This document shows positions 1 to 11,748 of a stretch of 64,000 nt of DNA, one piece after another. The first letter of the stretch is position 1, and every line of letters starts with the position of its first letter. The notes beneath the pieces are model-generated. The model worked only from the letters and a program-made list of their open reading frames with translations, made no database searches and had not been told where the DNA came from. The stretch comes from Melastoma dodecandrum (Eukaryota > Streptophyta > Magnoliopsida > Myrtales > Melastomataceae): NCBI GenBank assembly GCA_029817715.1, contig JARUPY010000539.1:8221501-8285500 (forward strand). Direction: 5' to 3'. The position numbers and the translations under genes are program-made.

Positions 1-960
1 GAGTATACAATCCTTGGGGTTGGACTCGGCACTTCGTCTGGTGGCAGATAGCACATCTCAAGATAAGACTCCTCACTTGCTTCTTCATTTGAGGCCAATA
101 GAAATTCTTCTGAAGCATCGATAATGTCTTCCATGGACTTCTCGAATGAGTAGCTCTCGCGTCGACCTCTTGGGAATGCACAACTTAGAGTCGCGAAAGA
201 GAAATCCATTCACCTGGTGGAATCGATCAATCGCCTGGGTGGTACATTAGGCGAAGACTCCTCCAAAATCTTTGTCGCCCTGATATAGATCCTTCAGGTA
301 CTCGAAACCAATGAGCTTGGTCTCCATTGCGGATAACAAAACCATCTTCCTTGCAAAGGCAATCCACAACTACATTCTTCGCTTAGGGTTTATGGTTGAG
401 CACAAAGGTGAAGGATTGAAAAAATTTGACCCATTTCGCATGTCGCCGATTAGCTTGTGCTGACCATTGATGTATTTGAGAGCTTCATTGTCGGTGTGTA
501 GCACGAACTCTCAAGGTAGCAGGTAGTGGCTCCACGTCTCCAATACTCGAACGATAGCTAGAAACTCCTTGTAGTACATCGAGTAATTGAGTTTCTCGCT
601 ATAGTAAGCGATGTGTCTCCCTTCCTGCATCTGCACTCCTCTTATTCCAACTCCGAATGCATCGCATTCGACTTCGAACATCCTCGCAAAGTCAGGTAAG
701 GCGAGAACGGGTGCTTCGCTTATACACTCTTTAAGTCGCTTAAAACTAGCTTGTGCGGCTGAAGTCCACTTAAACTCTCCTTTAAGACACTTAGTGAGAG
801 GAGCTGCGATCTAGCTGAAACCTCGGATGTCTCCTATAGAACGACACTAAGCCATGGAAGCTTCGAATGTCGTGGAAAATCCTTGGCACTGGCCACTCCT
901 TGATCACTTAAATCTCGCTTTCATCAACCTGGACTCCTTCACTTGACACTACAAAACCAA
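1..960 (-). pseudogene. gypsy RNase H and integrase zinc-finger remnant
   Basis: Translated on the minus strand across stops and shifts, 200-960 gives RNase H-like text: a segment with [16 protein letters not shown], then HTDNEALKYINGQHKL. Nearer the edge (about 1-180) come CIPKRSTRELLIRE and ILRCAICHQTKCRVQPQG, which match the HHCC zinc-binding N-terminus of gypsy integrases. Many in-frame stops are present. The catalytic integrase core is not in the window. Domain assignments follow family knowledge; the decay is read directly. Confidence 0.8.
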
Positions 961-966
961 GGAATA

Positions 967-1825
967 CTACACTGGGTTAGAAGAACACACACTTCTTGAG
1001 ATTCCCATATTACTTCTCGTCGCGAAGCGTGTGAAACACTGTGCGAATGTATTCAACATGCTCGTCGAGACTACTGCTGTAAATAAGAATAGTTGTCGAA
1101 GTAGACAACCACAAACTTTCCCATGAATGGTCGCAAGACATAGGTCATTAGTCGCATAAATGTGTTGGGCGCGTTCGACAAACCAAAGAGCATCACCAAC
1201 CATTCGTTCAATCCGTACTTGGTCTTGGAGGCTGTCTTCCACTCATCGCCTTCCTTCATTCTGATCTGGTGATAATCACTTCGCAAGTCTACCTTTGAAA
1301 ACACCTACGCTCCATGCAACTCATCCAACATGTCATCTAGTCGAGGAATAGAAAAACGATACTTCACCGTTATCTTGTTGATCGCTCGAATGTCCATGCA
1401 CATTCTCTATGTGCCATCCGCCTTTGGCACCAATATAGCTAGAACTGAGTAAGGGCTCAAGCTCTCTCGTACCAAACCTTTTTCTAGTAACTCATCGACC
1501 TGCCGTTGAAGTTCTTTCGCTTTTGCGGGACTGCATCGATAAGCTGGTCGATTGGGTAAGGTCCTGGAACCAAATCGATTTGGTGCTGAATACTTCGCAA
1601 AGGTGGTAGCTGAACCGATAACTCCTCAGGGAGCACATCCTTGAACTCCTTGATTAAAGCTTCCACACGCGGATGTTCCAATGACTTATCCTGGGCTGCT
1701 TTGACTAGAAACAAAAAGTAAATATCCTCTCTTTCGCGCATCGCCTGAATCAACTCCATTCGCTTGATCACTTGAGCGGGCGACGGGTTGATAGGTGCTT
1801 CGCCTGGTTGAGCGGTTAAAGGCAT
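967..1825 (-). pseudogene. gypsy reverse transcriptase remnant
   Basis: The minus strand 1304-1071 encodes [28 protein letters not shown] text and [15 protein letters not shown], typical of the fingers and palm of a gypsy RT. The catalytic box, normally YFDD, reads YFDN (GAC to AAC in the second Asp), so the active site is lost. 1825-1484 is the linker and RT N-terminus, including the EFKDVLPEELS motif that precedes RT in this family. The pieces lie in different frames, so no polyprotein can be made. Confidence 0.85.
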
Positions 1826-2340
1826 CAGGGTGATTTTTTCTTGTCGACGATGATGGAATAGGTATTACGATACCGTCATGCCGCGCGCGTCGATCGAATT
1901 GCCACGGTTTTCCTAGGAGCAAATGACAAGCATCCATCGACATCACATGGCAAACGATTTCATCCCTGTAGCTTTTCCCAATCGAGAAGGGGACTCGCGC
2001 TTGTTGCATCACACGTACATCACTGCCCTTGCTGAGCCATTGTAGGGGATAAGGATGAGGATGTGGTGTTACGAGCAACTTGAGCTTTTCTATCACGGTT
2101 CTAGAGACCGCGTTGGTGCAACTTCCGCGGTCTACAATCATCAAACAAACTTTATCCTTAAGGGTACACCTGGTGTGAAAGATGCACTCACGTTCGGTTC
2201 TCCTCGCGGACTGGTGTTGCATTCAAAGCCTTCCGGCTTCGTCCGGATACTCCTCAGTTTCCTATTGATCCCAAATAGGATCAACGTTCTCATCAAACTC
2301 TTCTTCTTCATCATACAACTCTTTGATGAAAACATTCCTC
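1825..2340 (-). pseudogene. gypsy retropepsin remnant
   Basis: The minus strand encodes MIVDRGSCTNAVS followed by HPYPLQWL and HLLLGKPWQFDRR, the hallmarks of the plant gypsy aspartic protease. The active-site triplet normally reads DGG or DSG; here it reads DRG, which should inactivate it. It sits between the zinc knuckle and RT as expected. The reading frame shifts on both sides. Confidence 0.85.
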
Positions 2341-2982
2341 CTTGAGGGACACTCCGACGCCAAGTGTCCTGTCCCTTGGCATTAGAAACAACGATGAACA
2401 GGATCACGCTCGTTAGTCTTGACTTTAGGTCCGGTAGTCGATGCTGGGGTTCCTCATGGCGTAGTCGACGGGGGTTTCGCATGTGAGCCACTCCTCTTGT
2501 TGAAAGGCCTAGCCTTACAAATGGGCGGGTACTAGACTTCCTTGCGTGCTGCTGCCCATCCTTGTTGGCAAGCACTCGAACATCGTCAAAAGTTTAATAC
2601 TACTGATGTTCTACAGCATCCGCAATCTGTGGCTTAAATCCTTGAAGAAACATAGCAATGGTTTGCACGGGGGCTTCTTGGACATCGCACTGCAGTAAGA
2701 GTCTCTCAAATTCCCTTTGTACTCCGACACCATTGAGACTTGTTGAAGCGACTGCAACTTGAGGTAGAGATCTCGCCAATAGTGCTTGGGCAAAAACCTC
2801 TTAGTCATAGCCCTTTTCATTTTTAACCACGTCCGGATCTTATCACGTCCTTCTCTGTGGTCTTGATGATTGGTGTTCTCCCACCATAGGCTGGCGTATT
2901 TTTTCAACCGTAACGCTTCCATCTTAACTTTTCGATCCTCGGGCACCTCCTCGTAATCAAAGAAACGTTTGACCGTATGCAT
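2341..2982 (-). pseudogene. gypsy gag (capsid core and zinc knuckle) remnant
   Basis: 2982-2611 (minus) encodes retrotransposon gag core text, with VKMEALRLKKYASLWWEN and RFLPKHYWRDLYLKLQSLQQ. Further on, at about 2345-2400, lies a CCHC zinc knuckle of the form C-x2-C-QGTGH-LASEC whose second spacer residue is a TAG stop codon. The capsid part and the knuckle lie in different frames. The gag start lies in the duplicated block upstream (2979-3676). Confidence 0.85.
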
Positions 2983-3676
2983 TCAATCAACGAATTCCTC
3001 GGGGTTAAGGTTTCCCTCAAACCTTGTAATCTGGACACTGATCGTTTGGGCTCTCCTGTCGAGTCATCTATTTTTTGGTGATAATCCTCGTTGAGAAACA
3101 TCACGCCATTGATTCTCTTCTTCGTCGCGGTCTAATCGACTACGGGAAGGCGATCCATTATGGGTTTGCAACGATTGAAGTTGTTGAAGATCAGCGATTT
3201 GTTGCTCAAGCCGAGCACCGTGTCCCTCGTCAAGAGTCATACCGTGTTTGAATCTTCTGGCCATTGACAATCGTGGATTGTGCAGCAACCTCGTGCTCTA
3301 CACAACCGTGCGCTCTAATACCAAGATGCATTCCATCAACGAATTCCTCGGTGTCAAGGTTTCCCTCAAACCTTGTAATCTGGACACTGATCGTTTGGGC
3401 TCTCCTGTCGAGTCGTCTATTTTCTGGTGACAATCCTCGTTGAGAAACATCACGCCATTGATTCTCTTCTTCGTCGCGGTCTAATCGACTGCGAGAAGGC
3501 GATCCATTATGGGTTTGCAACGATTGAAGTTGTTGAAGATCAGCGATTTGTTGCTCAAGCCGAGCACCGTGTGCCTCGTCAAGAGTCATACCGTGTTTGA
3601 ATCTTCTGGCCATTGACAACAGTGGATTGTGCAGCAACCTCGTGCTCTACACAACCGTGCGCTCTAATACTAAGAT
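2979..3676 (-). repeat. 349-bp tandem duplication of PBS plus gag 5' end
   Basis: Two near-identical direct repeats of about 349 bp abut: roughly 2979-3327 and 3328-3676. For example, GAATTCCTCGG begins at 2992 and again at 3341. Each copy encodes on the minus strand the gag start MARRFKHGMTLDE..QQIADLQQL and a PBS-like TGGTATTAGAGCGC at its right end. The copies differ by only a few bases, so the duplication is more recent than most of the decay or has been homogenised. Confidence 0.9.
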
Positions 3677-3677
3677 A

Positions 3678-4550
3678 TACGGGTCCTGAAGGAATAGATG
3701 AGTCCAATACCGAAACGAAGGGGGATGTCATAGTGGCCGCAAAATTGAGTGACGTGGGAATGGTCGGAAGGGTAGAAGATGAAACAGGATGGCTGAATGG
3801 CTGCGTATGAAAGGATAGGTTGAGATCAATCCCCACGAATACAGATACACTACCATGAAAGAAGAATAAGATAGAACTCCCCTGTCACACGGATATAGAC
3901 ACACCACCATGAATAAGAACGAGGGCGAGGAACAACATGGAGGATACACGCACACCACCACCTATTGATACACTCTACTCAATCTGCACTAATCCACAAA
4001 ATGAAGAACGAGGTTGAAAGAGAATCCACTCCTTCGGATAGAAAGAAACAAGTCTAATCTAGGTTTAAAAGTCTGAATAATAATATGCTTTTCAACTTTT
4101 ACAATGTAAGGGCTTATATAGGCTACCCATGGAAAGATAATAAAGGAAACAAAATAAAACATAAGGGAAATAAAATAAAATAAAGGATATGATCATAAAA
4201 TGAGGAAATGAAATATATTATTTCCTCCCAACAAGATCTGAAAAGATAATGGAGCGGGGAGTGGAGCAGGCGTGACTCTTGGGGTGCAAATTGTGAGACT
4301 TGAGCCGTTAGATCGTAACCGTCCTTTGGGCTGCTCTTCGCCTAATTGCCTTTCGTCCCCTAAGAGTCATGTCGCTCGGTGCTCCTCGTCGCGTCGCTTA
4401 CTCGATGATCAGCAGATTGAGGCCTCCAGTAGGCAACGTTGGTGGAGATGCGGGTAAAACGACAGATGCGGGCAAAGCGACGACCGTCCTTGTATTAGTA
4501 CAAATGACACGTTGCTTTATAAAGGACGTACACATCTTATCGGATGTATG
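3678..4550 (-). repeat. Probable 5' LTR remnant of the left gypsy element
   Basis: This block lies just upstream (minus sense) of the PBS-like TAGTATTAGAGC, where a 5' LTR is expected. The minus strand contains a good TATA box, CCTATATAAGCCC, around 4110-4122. Between TATA and PBS are three imperfect copies of a CACACCACCATG-containing unit (about 3850-3960). I could not fix TG..CA ends, and no second LTR is in the window, so the extent is inferred. Confidence 0.55.
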
Positions 4551-4551
4551 A

Positions 4552-6606
4552 CGTTATGAGGGATGATAGACTCGCAGTTCACTTCTAAAAAAAAAACTTT
4601 TGTCTTTCCAATGGCTTAGTAAAAAGCCAATCGGTGTTACGTGTTGACATATTCTACGCAACAAAACCATATTTGGAAAACCATATTGGCTTTGTTCAAT
4701 TGGTATTGACGATGTTCTTTTTGCATTTGATCATGCCAATGCAGAAAGGTTTTATCAAAAATGCGTGGTAAGTTCTGAGAAGGTATCTCAAAGTCTCTTG
4801 TGTGGTTGATAGCAGAACGTCTTGTCTGTACACCACTATTGATATCTCTTATGACTTGGTCAATAGGATGTCGTTTCTAATATAGAGAAGGTGCTCTAAA
4901 ATCATTTTTTGCTGATTATTCTGTGCTGATGATGATGCCTCATGAGAATTTTCAACTATTTGTTCAGGTTCCCTTTGATAATCATGAACAAAAGGTCTGC
5001 AACCTTCTATATCTTCCGTAGAAGGTTTGGGTTCTACAGAACTTTCTATAGGTTTAAAAGATATTACAACTTTTGTAGTATCTTATGTTGGCGAGTCATG
5101 ATTTTTTACATTAATAGACTCTTCTATAGTAGATGTCCTTTTATTAAGGACTTTATAACCTTTGCTAGATAGAGAATATCCTAAAAAGATACCTTCATGT
5201 AACTTAGCTTCAAACTTTCCTAGATAATCCTTAGAAGGTCTCAAGACATGAAAATAAGAAATGTTAGCTTTCCTTCTCCTATATAGTTGATAAGGAGTTT
5301 TCCCTAGTATGGGTCTTAGTAGAACCCTGTTAGAGATGTAATATGTTGTATTAACAGCTTTTGCCCAAAGGTTCTGTAGAGTCTTGCTCTCATATATCAT
5401 GGTTCTAACAATGTCTCTAAGTGTTCGATGTTTCTTTTCTGCTACTCCATTCTGTTGAGGAGTGTATGATGTAGATAAGTTATAATCGACACCATGTTCA
5501 TCACAGAAGGTAGCGAATTCATGGTTTTCAAACTCAGTACCATGATCCGTCCATATAGGTTTTACAGAAGATCTTCTTTCATTATGTAATTTCTTAGCGA
5601 GCTTTATGAAACTTTCAAAAGCATTATTTTGTGAGTTAGAAATTTAACTCATGTGTATCTAGAGTAGTCATCTACTACAACTAGACAATATATTCTATCA
5701 CCAATACTTAGAACTATTGTAAGACCGAATAGATCCATATGTAGAAGTTCCAAAGGTTTTGTAGTAGAAACTTCATTATTAGACTTGAATGGAGATTTGG
5801 TTTGTTTTCTAAGTTAACATGCTTCACATAATGTGTCTTGCTCGAATTTGATGTTAGGTGAACATTTTACCAACTCTTTCATAGCAAGCTTAAATAACAA
5901 TTTAAAGTTGGAATGTCCCAAACTTCTATACTTAAGATGGCTCTCATTTTTCACAGACTGAAGAAGACTTTCTGTAATAGAGAAGCTCTCCTCTGTCAAA
6001 GTATAGATGTTTCATTTCCGATTTCCAATGAAGCAAACTTCATTGTCTAGGATTCGAGAGCACTTATCATGATCAAATGTTATTGTATATAATTTATCAC
6101 AAGGCTGGCTAACACTCATAAGGTTATGTTTGAGTTTTGTAATTAATAAAACCTCGTCTATAACCATAGAGTCAAGACTTTAAATGGTTATTGTACCGAT
6201 GACATAGCCTTTGATATTGTCACTAAACTTCAAATGGTTTTTGTAGAGTTAGCTGAGAAAATTTTGATGGATCTCCGGTCATATGCCTAGAACATCCGCT
6301 GCCTAGATACCATTCATTTTCAACAGCTCCTGTTTGAAAGCAAGTATGACTTTCATTTTCAATTTCTGTGTGAGCAGGGAGGCGCATTAGTGCTTCTTCT
6401 TCCTCATCATCAGAATAATCAAAATCGGCCCAGACAAGCATATCTGTCTTATCCTTAGACTGTGTAGAAAGTTTTTCCTTTTCTTTAAGTAAAGAATATT
6501 CAGTTCTGAAGTGTCCTTTCATTTTACATTCGAAGCATAAGACCAACCTAGGATCAATTTGCTTATCACGATTTTGGCTACTCTTATTGAACAGTTTCTT
6601 GGCGGG
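4552..6606 (-). pseudogene. Old Sirevirus-like copia copy, internally deleted
   Basis: This block aligns piecewise with the copia element at 54.0-57.4 kb. 4552-4700 matches the end of RNase H, 4790-4900 matches the pol linker upstream of RT, and 5083-5640 encodes integrase text including QNLWAKAVNTTYYISNR. 5814-5999 is the GAG-pre-integrase, and 6223-6546 is zinc knuckle plus protease. RT is missing altogether. The knuckle reads CFECKMKGHFRTEY with its last Cys replaced by Tyr. The protease active site reads LGSG instead of LDSG. gag upstream of 6606 is absent. It is older and more decayed than its relative at 35.8-60.7 kb. Confidence 0.88.
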
Positions 6607-8580
6607 AATTCAAAATCATATCAATAGGATTATGATTTGATAAGGTTCCCGAGAGTTATGCATTACAGAAGGTTTTGGATTGAATTGATTATCAACCTTC
6701 TATGATTGGAAATATTTAAATAATTATTTCCAAAATCATTTTTCCTTAATCCAAGACATAGATACATTTAATATGGAGGATTGGGATGAGTAGTTACTCA
6801 AACAATTTCCTTTAGGTGGATAATAAGGATCTATAGAGGGTTACAAAAGGGCCGACCGAATATTTCCACAAATATGTAACATAATATCTAGGGATTTCGA
6901 TAACTTAATATCTTGACAGATTCCATTTTAATTTCGTAACTAAAGAATTACTAAAGAATTATTTAATCATAAAAATATATCATACAGAAAGTTCTCAAAT
7001 GGTTGGAATCTGTTTCGAAAAAGATCAAGAATCATAATCAAAACCAATTCAACATATTTGGCTTCCAAGAAAGTCGAAATTGTAACATTCCTCCCTCAGG
7101 ACTGTTTCCAAACAACCTCCACTCGAGCAAGGAAGTTGGAAAGTTCGATTCGGTTCCCTTTCATTGTATTATTCCCAATGGGGTCGCTTTAGAAGAGTGC
7201 TTCCACCGCGGGTTTCCCCACGCGCCTCCAGCCTTGAGCTCCTCCTTCGATATCCGTCTTGTCGAATCCTCGAAACAATGTCGTATGTTCATGCAATGAA
7301 AAAAAGTGGATTAGAATGAAAATCTAATCATCAAGTGGACACATCAGTGGAAAATATGTTTGTCGAATTTTACAAAGAACCAATGGTGGGATCTCGACTT
7401 ATGGAAGCACAAAGTCGAACATTCACACAAATTTCTCTATACGATGCGAATTATGACCTCAATGAAAAAAAAAACGTAACGAGTGCACAAGATAAAAATG
7501 CGCACAATACGTTTAAACGACCACATTCAGATGAAATTATGTCATTCAAGTTTGATGGCGATCTAACGGTAAGATCGATTGGCATCTCATCGAGAACGAG
7601 AATGCGATGTATAAGAAATCCAGCTCCGCATGTGTTATGTTCATCGGTTCGTGTCCGAGTCCATAAGTAAATTCAACGGTCCAAATACACATCTCCAACC
7701 GTCTTTCAGTCTATTTTATATCTGAAAATTTTGGAGACGATCCAACGGTCGGATCTCTCATGATCCCCTCAGAAGTGGGCCTGTATTACATAGACTAGCC
7801 GCAAACTCCACGCACGCCCTTGGCTTCTGATGTCTTTTCTCGATCCTCCATTGTCATAAAAATAAAATAAAAATTTTCACAAGACAGTCATCCATTGGGA
7901 ATCATTCGGAATGTAGAAGTCAGGGTCAGTCGACGTACATAACCCCTTGGAAAATGACCCTCTTTTGAACTGTCATGCTGGGAGATGGCGGAACTGGGAA
8001 ACCCGAAGGTTCTCCGCCACTCCGAAGCATGGTTCTCAGCCTACAAGACTCCAAATAGCCTCAAACAAATTGGAAAAGAAGCGTAGTCAACCAAAAAAGA
8101 GATATCACTTGATTTCGCGTCGATCCGACATCGGACGGGAATCTTATTGCCGTCGAATACCTCCCCTACATTCTAGCCATGGTTGTCTTGCTCCGTCGAG
8201 TCTTAATTTCACGTGGCCATGTCACATGCAACAAGTTCAACAAATACAAAAGGTGGTCAATCATGCTCTAAGGTGAAAGAGTAGCTGCGTGATTTTGAGA
8301 AAAAGGCTATAAACTCGCCGAGGAGTTGCCTCGCCCCAGGAGGAAGAAGGATGTCCGAAACTCAACTTCCGTTGAGAGGGTTAGGTCATGGATCACGTGT
8401 TTTTGGCAAGGACACTTTGGGATACCAAAAACTTGAACAGGAATCACATTAAAAAAGAAATAATAAAAAATTGCTCATTGGGGGAATGCCAAAGTCTTAA
8501 TTCTTTGTGCTAATACAGTAATGTTATTATCGTGCTCCATCACTTATTAATTTTATAACGGGTAAACGCACAAAGTGTAA
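6607..8580. other. Unassigned intergenic DNA
   Basis: No ORF here resembles a family I know. Words such as ATTACAGAAGG near 6660 and the AT-rich block to 7000 may be LTR debris of the adjacent copia remnant. Around 7560-7760 the text (TCTAACGGTAAGATCG, CCAACGGTCGGATC) resembles LTR or promoter debris. A TATAAA lies at about 8309, but no coding sequence follows. I call nothing here. Confidence 0.6.
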
Positions 8581-10004
8581 GAAAAAAGAGGGAGGACTCT
8601 TGGAAGGTTGCTATGAGGACCCTCAATTTATACTTGAGGGTGCCCGAGTTTGTGGGTACGTGGACACTACAGGTTTATAGAGAATAACACATGTTAAGTT
8701 TTATTGGTCACTTTTCTTGTTGAACAAGTGTATAGGATTTATTGGCTTGAGACATTTATTTATTCTATTCGTGGAGTTATGCGCTTTAATGTCGTTAAAA
8801 GTAGTCTTTCATTAGTTTGTAGTAAAACGGTTTTTGGGCGTCTAGCGAGTCGTGAGATTTGAGTTAATATAGGATCCATCGTTTTCTTGTATTAGAAAGT
8901 TGACATCATGTTCTCTTGATTGAGATATTAGTTATTTTAAATACATGGTCATGGAGTAATATTTATCATTTAAGTTAAGATCTATTATATTTCAGAAATA
9001 AAGTAAGACGATTAATTCAATGTACTAAATTATTGAGGATGTCGGTGGGATAAAGATATTAAATTACATAGTAATCGGTTTAATGTGGTTTATGATTTAT
9101 TATTAATATTTTATTGCATTGGGTGGCTATGTTGCACATATGCTTAGTCTGTGTGTATAGACGTACATTGATTTCACATATATAACTTAGATGATCGATC
9201 ATAGGCAAAAATATGTCGATGTAGACATTATTTGTTTAATTTATGAAGTATGTTAAATTTAAAATATGTAAATTTCAGAATAAGAATTTGTTGGATTAAA
9301 AAAATTACGAGCGTTAATTCCTAATTTTGAAATTAAATTGGACGAATATGGATTGAATTCCACGTTAGAATCATACTTTGAAAATATTGTATTATTAAAA
9401 TCGATTAAAAGAAATAAGAAATTTAGAAATTCTTTGAAAGCTTTATAAAGAAAAGTCTACGAATAATTATGAGAGGTAGCACTAACAAATAATTTAAAGT
9501 ATTCTAATTGGGATATGTATGTGAATATTGTCAGATGATTCACGTTATCATACTCAAACGTTATTAAACTTTTTAAAATAATAAGGCATGAGTTATTTCA
9601 CGTATTATATTATTTGATTTATACGTATCGCATAAATTATACGTTAGATGGTTTATTTGAATCGAGCTTCCGCTATTTCCATTGACGTTCAAAAAACATG
9701 AACAAAGTTGAAAAATCCCAACTCTTTCTAATTAAGTTTGTCCATCCGTTATTATTTCTATTGTGCCGGACTGATTGTTGATGACAGATTATTAATCTCG
9801 TTCCTAATTTTCCTAGAATTACATACCACCGAGAAACCCGCAAGGATCGGGACCGACTGATCTACATTTTCACGTGATTCATGACGGGGACCGCATCATT
9901 TGCAAACATGCGATTCTTTATTTTGGTGGAAGAGTATGTAAGGGGGATAAAGTCGATCAGGTAATCAACTCAAAAACCTGATAACATTCACAACTCTTTC
10001 TCAT
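8581..10004 (+). other. AT-rich upstream region of SOT gene 1
   Basis: There is no coding potential. The sequence is AT-rich and free of recognisable transposon domains. The last few hundred bases should hold the promoter of the sulfotransferase at 10005. I see no convincing canonical TATA box within 100 bp of the ATG, and I do not call a transcription start. Confidence 0.6.
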
Positions 10005-11003
10005 ATGGCGTCAAATGGATCATCTTTGTCCACTCTTCCCTTGCCCAAGTACCTTCAGGAAGACAATATCACCCAGGAATGCAGGGACCTCCTCCCAACC
10101 TTGCCGTCCGAGAAGGACTGGGTCTTGTCCCGTCTCCACCTCTACTGTGGCTTCTGGTTCCCAACTACCCACTTGAATGGAGTCCTCTCTTGCCGGAAAA
10201 ACTTCCTTGCCCGCGATGACGACGTCCTCCTCGCCACCTCGCCGAAATCAGGTACCACGTGGCTTAAGGCTATCCTCTTCGCGTTGTCCCACCGATACAT
10301 GGGTGGAGACAACCTGGAACAGCCCAATCTGTTGTTCACGACAAACCCCCACGAGCTCGTGCCTTTCCTGGAGTTAAAATTATTCATTGACAATGAAAAT
10401 CCAGACCTGTCGTCCTTCTCTTCCCCAAGGATTTTTTCCACCCACATCCCTTATCCCCTGCTCCCTGACAGCATAAGGGACTCCAAGTGCAAGATCGTTT
10501 ACTTGTGTCGCAACATGAAGGACACATTCTCCTCCTTATGGCACTTTGCATGCAAGCTGAGGCCAAAGGAGAACCGTGATGCCCTCAGTGAGATATTCGA
10601 CAGGTTTTGTCGGGGGGTAAGCCTGTTTGGGCCCTGCTGGGATCAGGTCTTGGGGTATTGGAAGGCCAGCTTGGAAAACCCGGAGAAAGTGTTGTTCCTC
10701 AGGTACGAGGATATGAAGGAGAGACCGATCGAGACCTTAAAGGGGGTGGCTAAGTTTATCGGCTTTCCGTTCGAAGAGGACGAGGACGACGCAGCAGAAG
10801 AGATACTGAGGATGTGCAGTTTCGAAAGCCTGAGCCAGCTGGAGATCAATAAGAATGGTAAGCTAAAATCTGGGGAAGAGAACAAAACCTTCTTTAGGAA
10901 AGGGGAGGTGGGTGACTGGATGAATCTGTTGAGCCTGGAGATGGCCGAGAGGCTAGATCGCATCACCGAGGAGAAGCTAAGCGGATCCGGGCTCACGCTC
11001 TAA
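10005..11003 (+). CDS. SOT: Cytosolic sulfotransferase (SOT), intact, intronless
   Basis: The 332-residue ORF is a full-length plant cytosolic sulfotransferase, an enzyme that moves the sulfonate group from PAPS to a hydroxyl on a small acceptor such as a flavonoid, steroid or hormone; the acceptor cannot be told from sequence. Seen: the 5'-phosphosulfate loop PKSGTTW at residues 80-86; the catalytic His147 in FSTHIPY; the 3'-phosphate motif YLCRNMKDTFSS with Arg169 and Ser177; and the C-terminal RKGEVGDW at 298-305. The usual Lys after GDW is Met306. There are no introns and no signal peptide. The start fits the family and both sibling copies, which begin MASDGSSSS. It is the only undamaged one of three SOT loci in the window. 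Confidence 0.95.
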   Translation: MASNGSSLSTLPLPKYLQEDNITQECRDLLPTLPSEKDWVLSRLHLYCGFWFPTTHLNGVLSCRKNFLARDDDVLLATSPKSGTTWLKAILFALSHRYMGGDNLEQPNLLFTTNPHELVPFLELKLFIDNENPDLSSFSSPRIFSTHIPYPLLPDSIRDSKCKIVYLCRNMKDTFSSLWHFACKLRPKENRDALSEIFDRFCRGVSLFGPCWDQVLGYWKASLENPEKVLFLRYEDMKERPIETLKGVAKFIGFPFEEDEDDAAEEILRMCSFESLSQLEINKNGKLKSGEENKTFFRKGEVGDWMNLLSLEMAERLDRITEEKLSGSGLTL

Positions 11004-11055
11004 AATTCGCAGACCGGTCGCAGGTACCGCATTTCGTTCTGGTGTAAAACAAATT

Positions 11056-11070
11056 GGGGGGGTGGGGGGG
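11056..11070 (+). repeat. G-run in the SOT gene 1 3' UTR
   Basis: Seven Gs, a T and seven Gs follow the stop codon by about 50 bp. The aligned site in SOT gene 3 has only GGG, so the run expanded in this copy. The aligned AATAAA of gene 3 reads AACAAA here. Confidence 0.7.
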
Positions 11071-11207
11071 ACTCAAGCAAGTGCGAATCAAAGTCTTGTT
11101 GGCTCAAATGGTTATTTTTGTCAAAGTTTGTCTTCCGGTGATCCATGCATCCATCCCTGGTGGGTGTTTCAGGTTGTTTCCGGTCATCGACTTTCGTTGT
11201 ATGAATT

Positions 11208-11213
11208 AATAAA
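11208..11213 (+). terminator. Candidate poly(A) signal of SOT gene 1
   Basis: An AATAAA occurs about 205 bp after the stop codon in a T-rich context. The nearer equivalent used by the sibling gene (63401) is mutated here to AACAAA, so polyadenylation may have moved to this site. This is inferred from comparison only. Confidence 0.5.
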
Positions 11214-11700
11214 ACCTCGTCGTCACTTTTCTTTTTTTTAGTAATCTCGTAAAATTGTGCTTCTAAAAAAAGGAACTTGTATAGCTTTTTGAATTGCCTA
11301 AACCTTTTAAGTTTAAAAACGTGATAAACGTGTCAACATTGTGGTCTGCGAAGACATTGTTTCAGCATAAAAATGTACAAGTTTTTATATAGATATAGAT
11401 GAACTTTCCGACAATGAAAATGTATCAAAGATTGGTTTGTAAATATGTATAAGCTTTTATGCATGAATGTCCGCTATTCCATGGTAAAAAATTTTATGAA
11501 TTACGTAATAAAAAGGTTAGTAAAAATGTATAATCTTTTATAATATGTGCTTCGTACGTACTTTCACTAAACAGTATTAATGAAACCCTCACAAAATAAT
11601 AATTATAAATTATATAATAAAAAAACCATAAAAAAAAATTCTCAACAAAAAAAATTTACGAAAAGGATATCTTCCATCTGATAATTTTTTATTTTATTTA
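11214..11700. other. AT-rich spacer between SOT genes 1 and 2
   Basis: No gene or transposon domain is visible. The sequence is AT-rich with A and T runs. Confidence 0.6.
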
Positions 11701-11716
11701 TTAGCCCACCTCCGGT

Positions 11717-11748
11717 CTCCCTCTCCCTCTCCCTCTCCCTCTCCCTCT
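11717..11748 (+). repeat. (CTCCCT)n microsatellite
   Basis: About five copies of the hexamer CTCCCT lie in the promoter-proximal region of SOT gene 2. The matching place in SOT gene 3 (about 62205) reads CACCTCCCATCTCTCC and is not expanded. Confidence 0.9.

Larger units (their letters stand above)
1..3676 (-). mobile_element. Decayed Ty3/gypsy retrotransposon, runs off left edge
   Basis: Reading the minus strand from right to left, the order is PBS-like site, gag, zinc knuckle, protease, RT, RNase H, integrase zinc finger, which is the Ty3/gypsy order. Every domain is broken by stops and frameshifts, so the element is dead. The protease and RT text resembles the common plant chromovirus/CRM-like polyprotein family, but I cannot assign the lineage firmly. 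The integrase core and 3' LTR would lie left of position 1. The 5' LTR remnant is probably 3678 to about 4550. Confidence 0.9.

Noticed and set aside
7003..8276. Three plus-strand ORFs of about 100 codons
   Set aside because: No family resemblance, no conserved context and no matching copies elsewhere in the window; probably chance frames in repeat debris.
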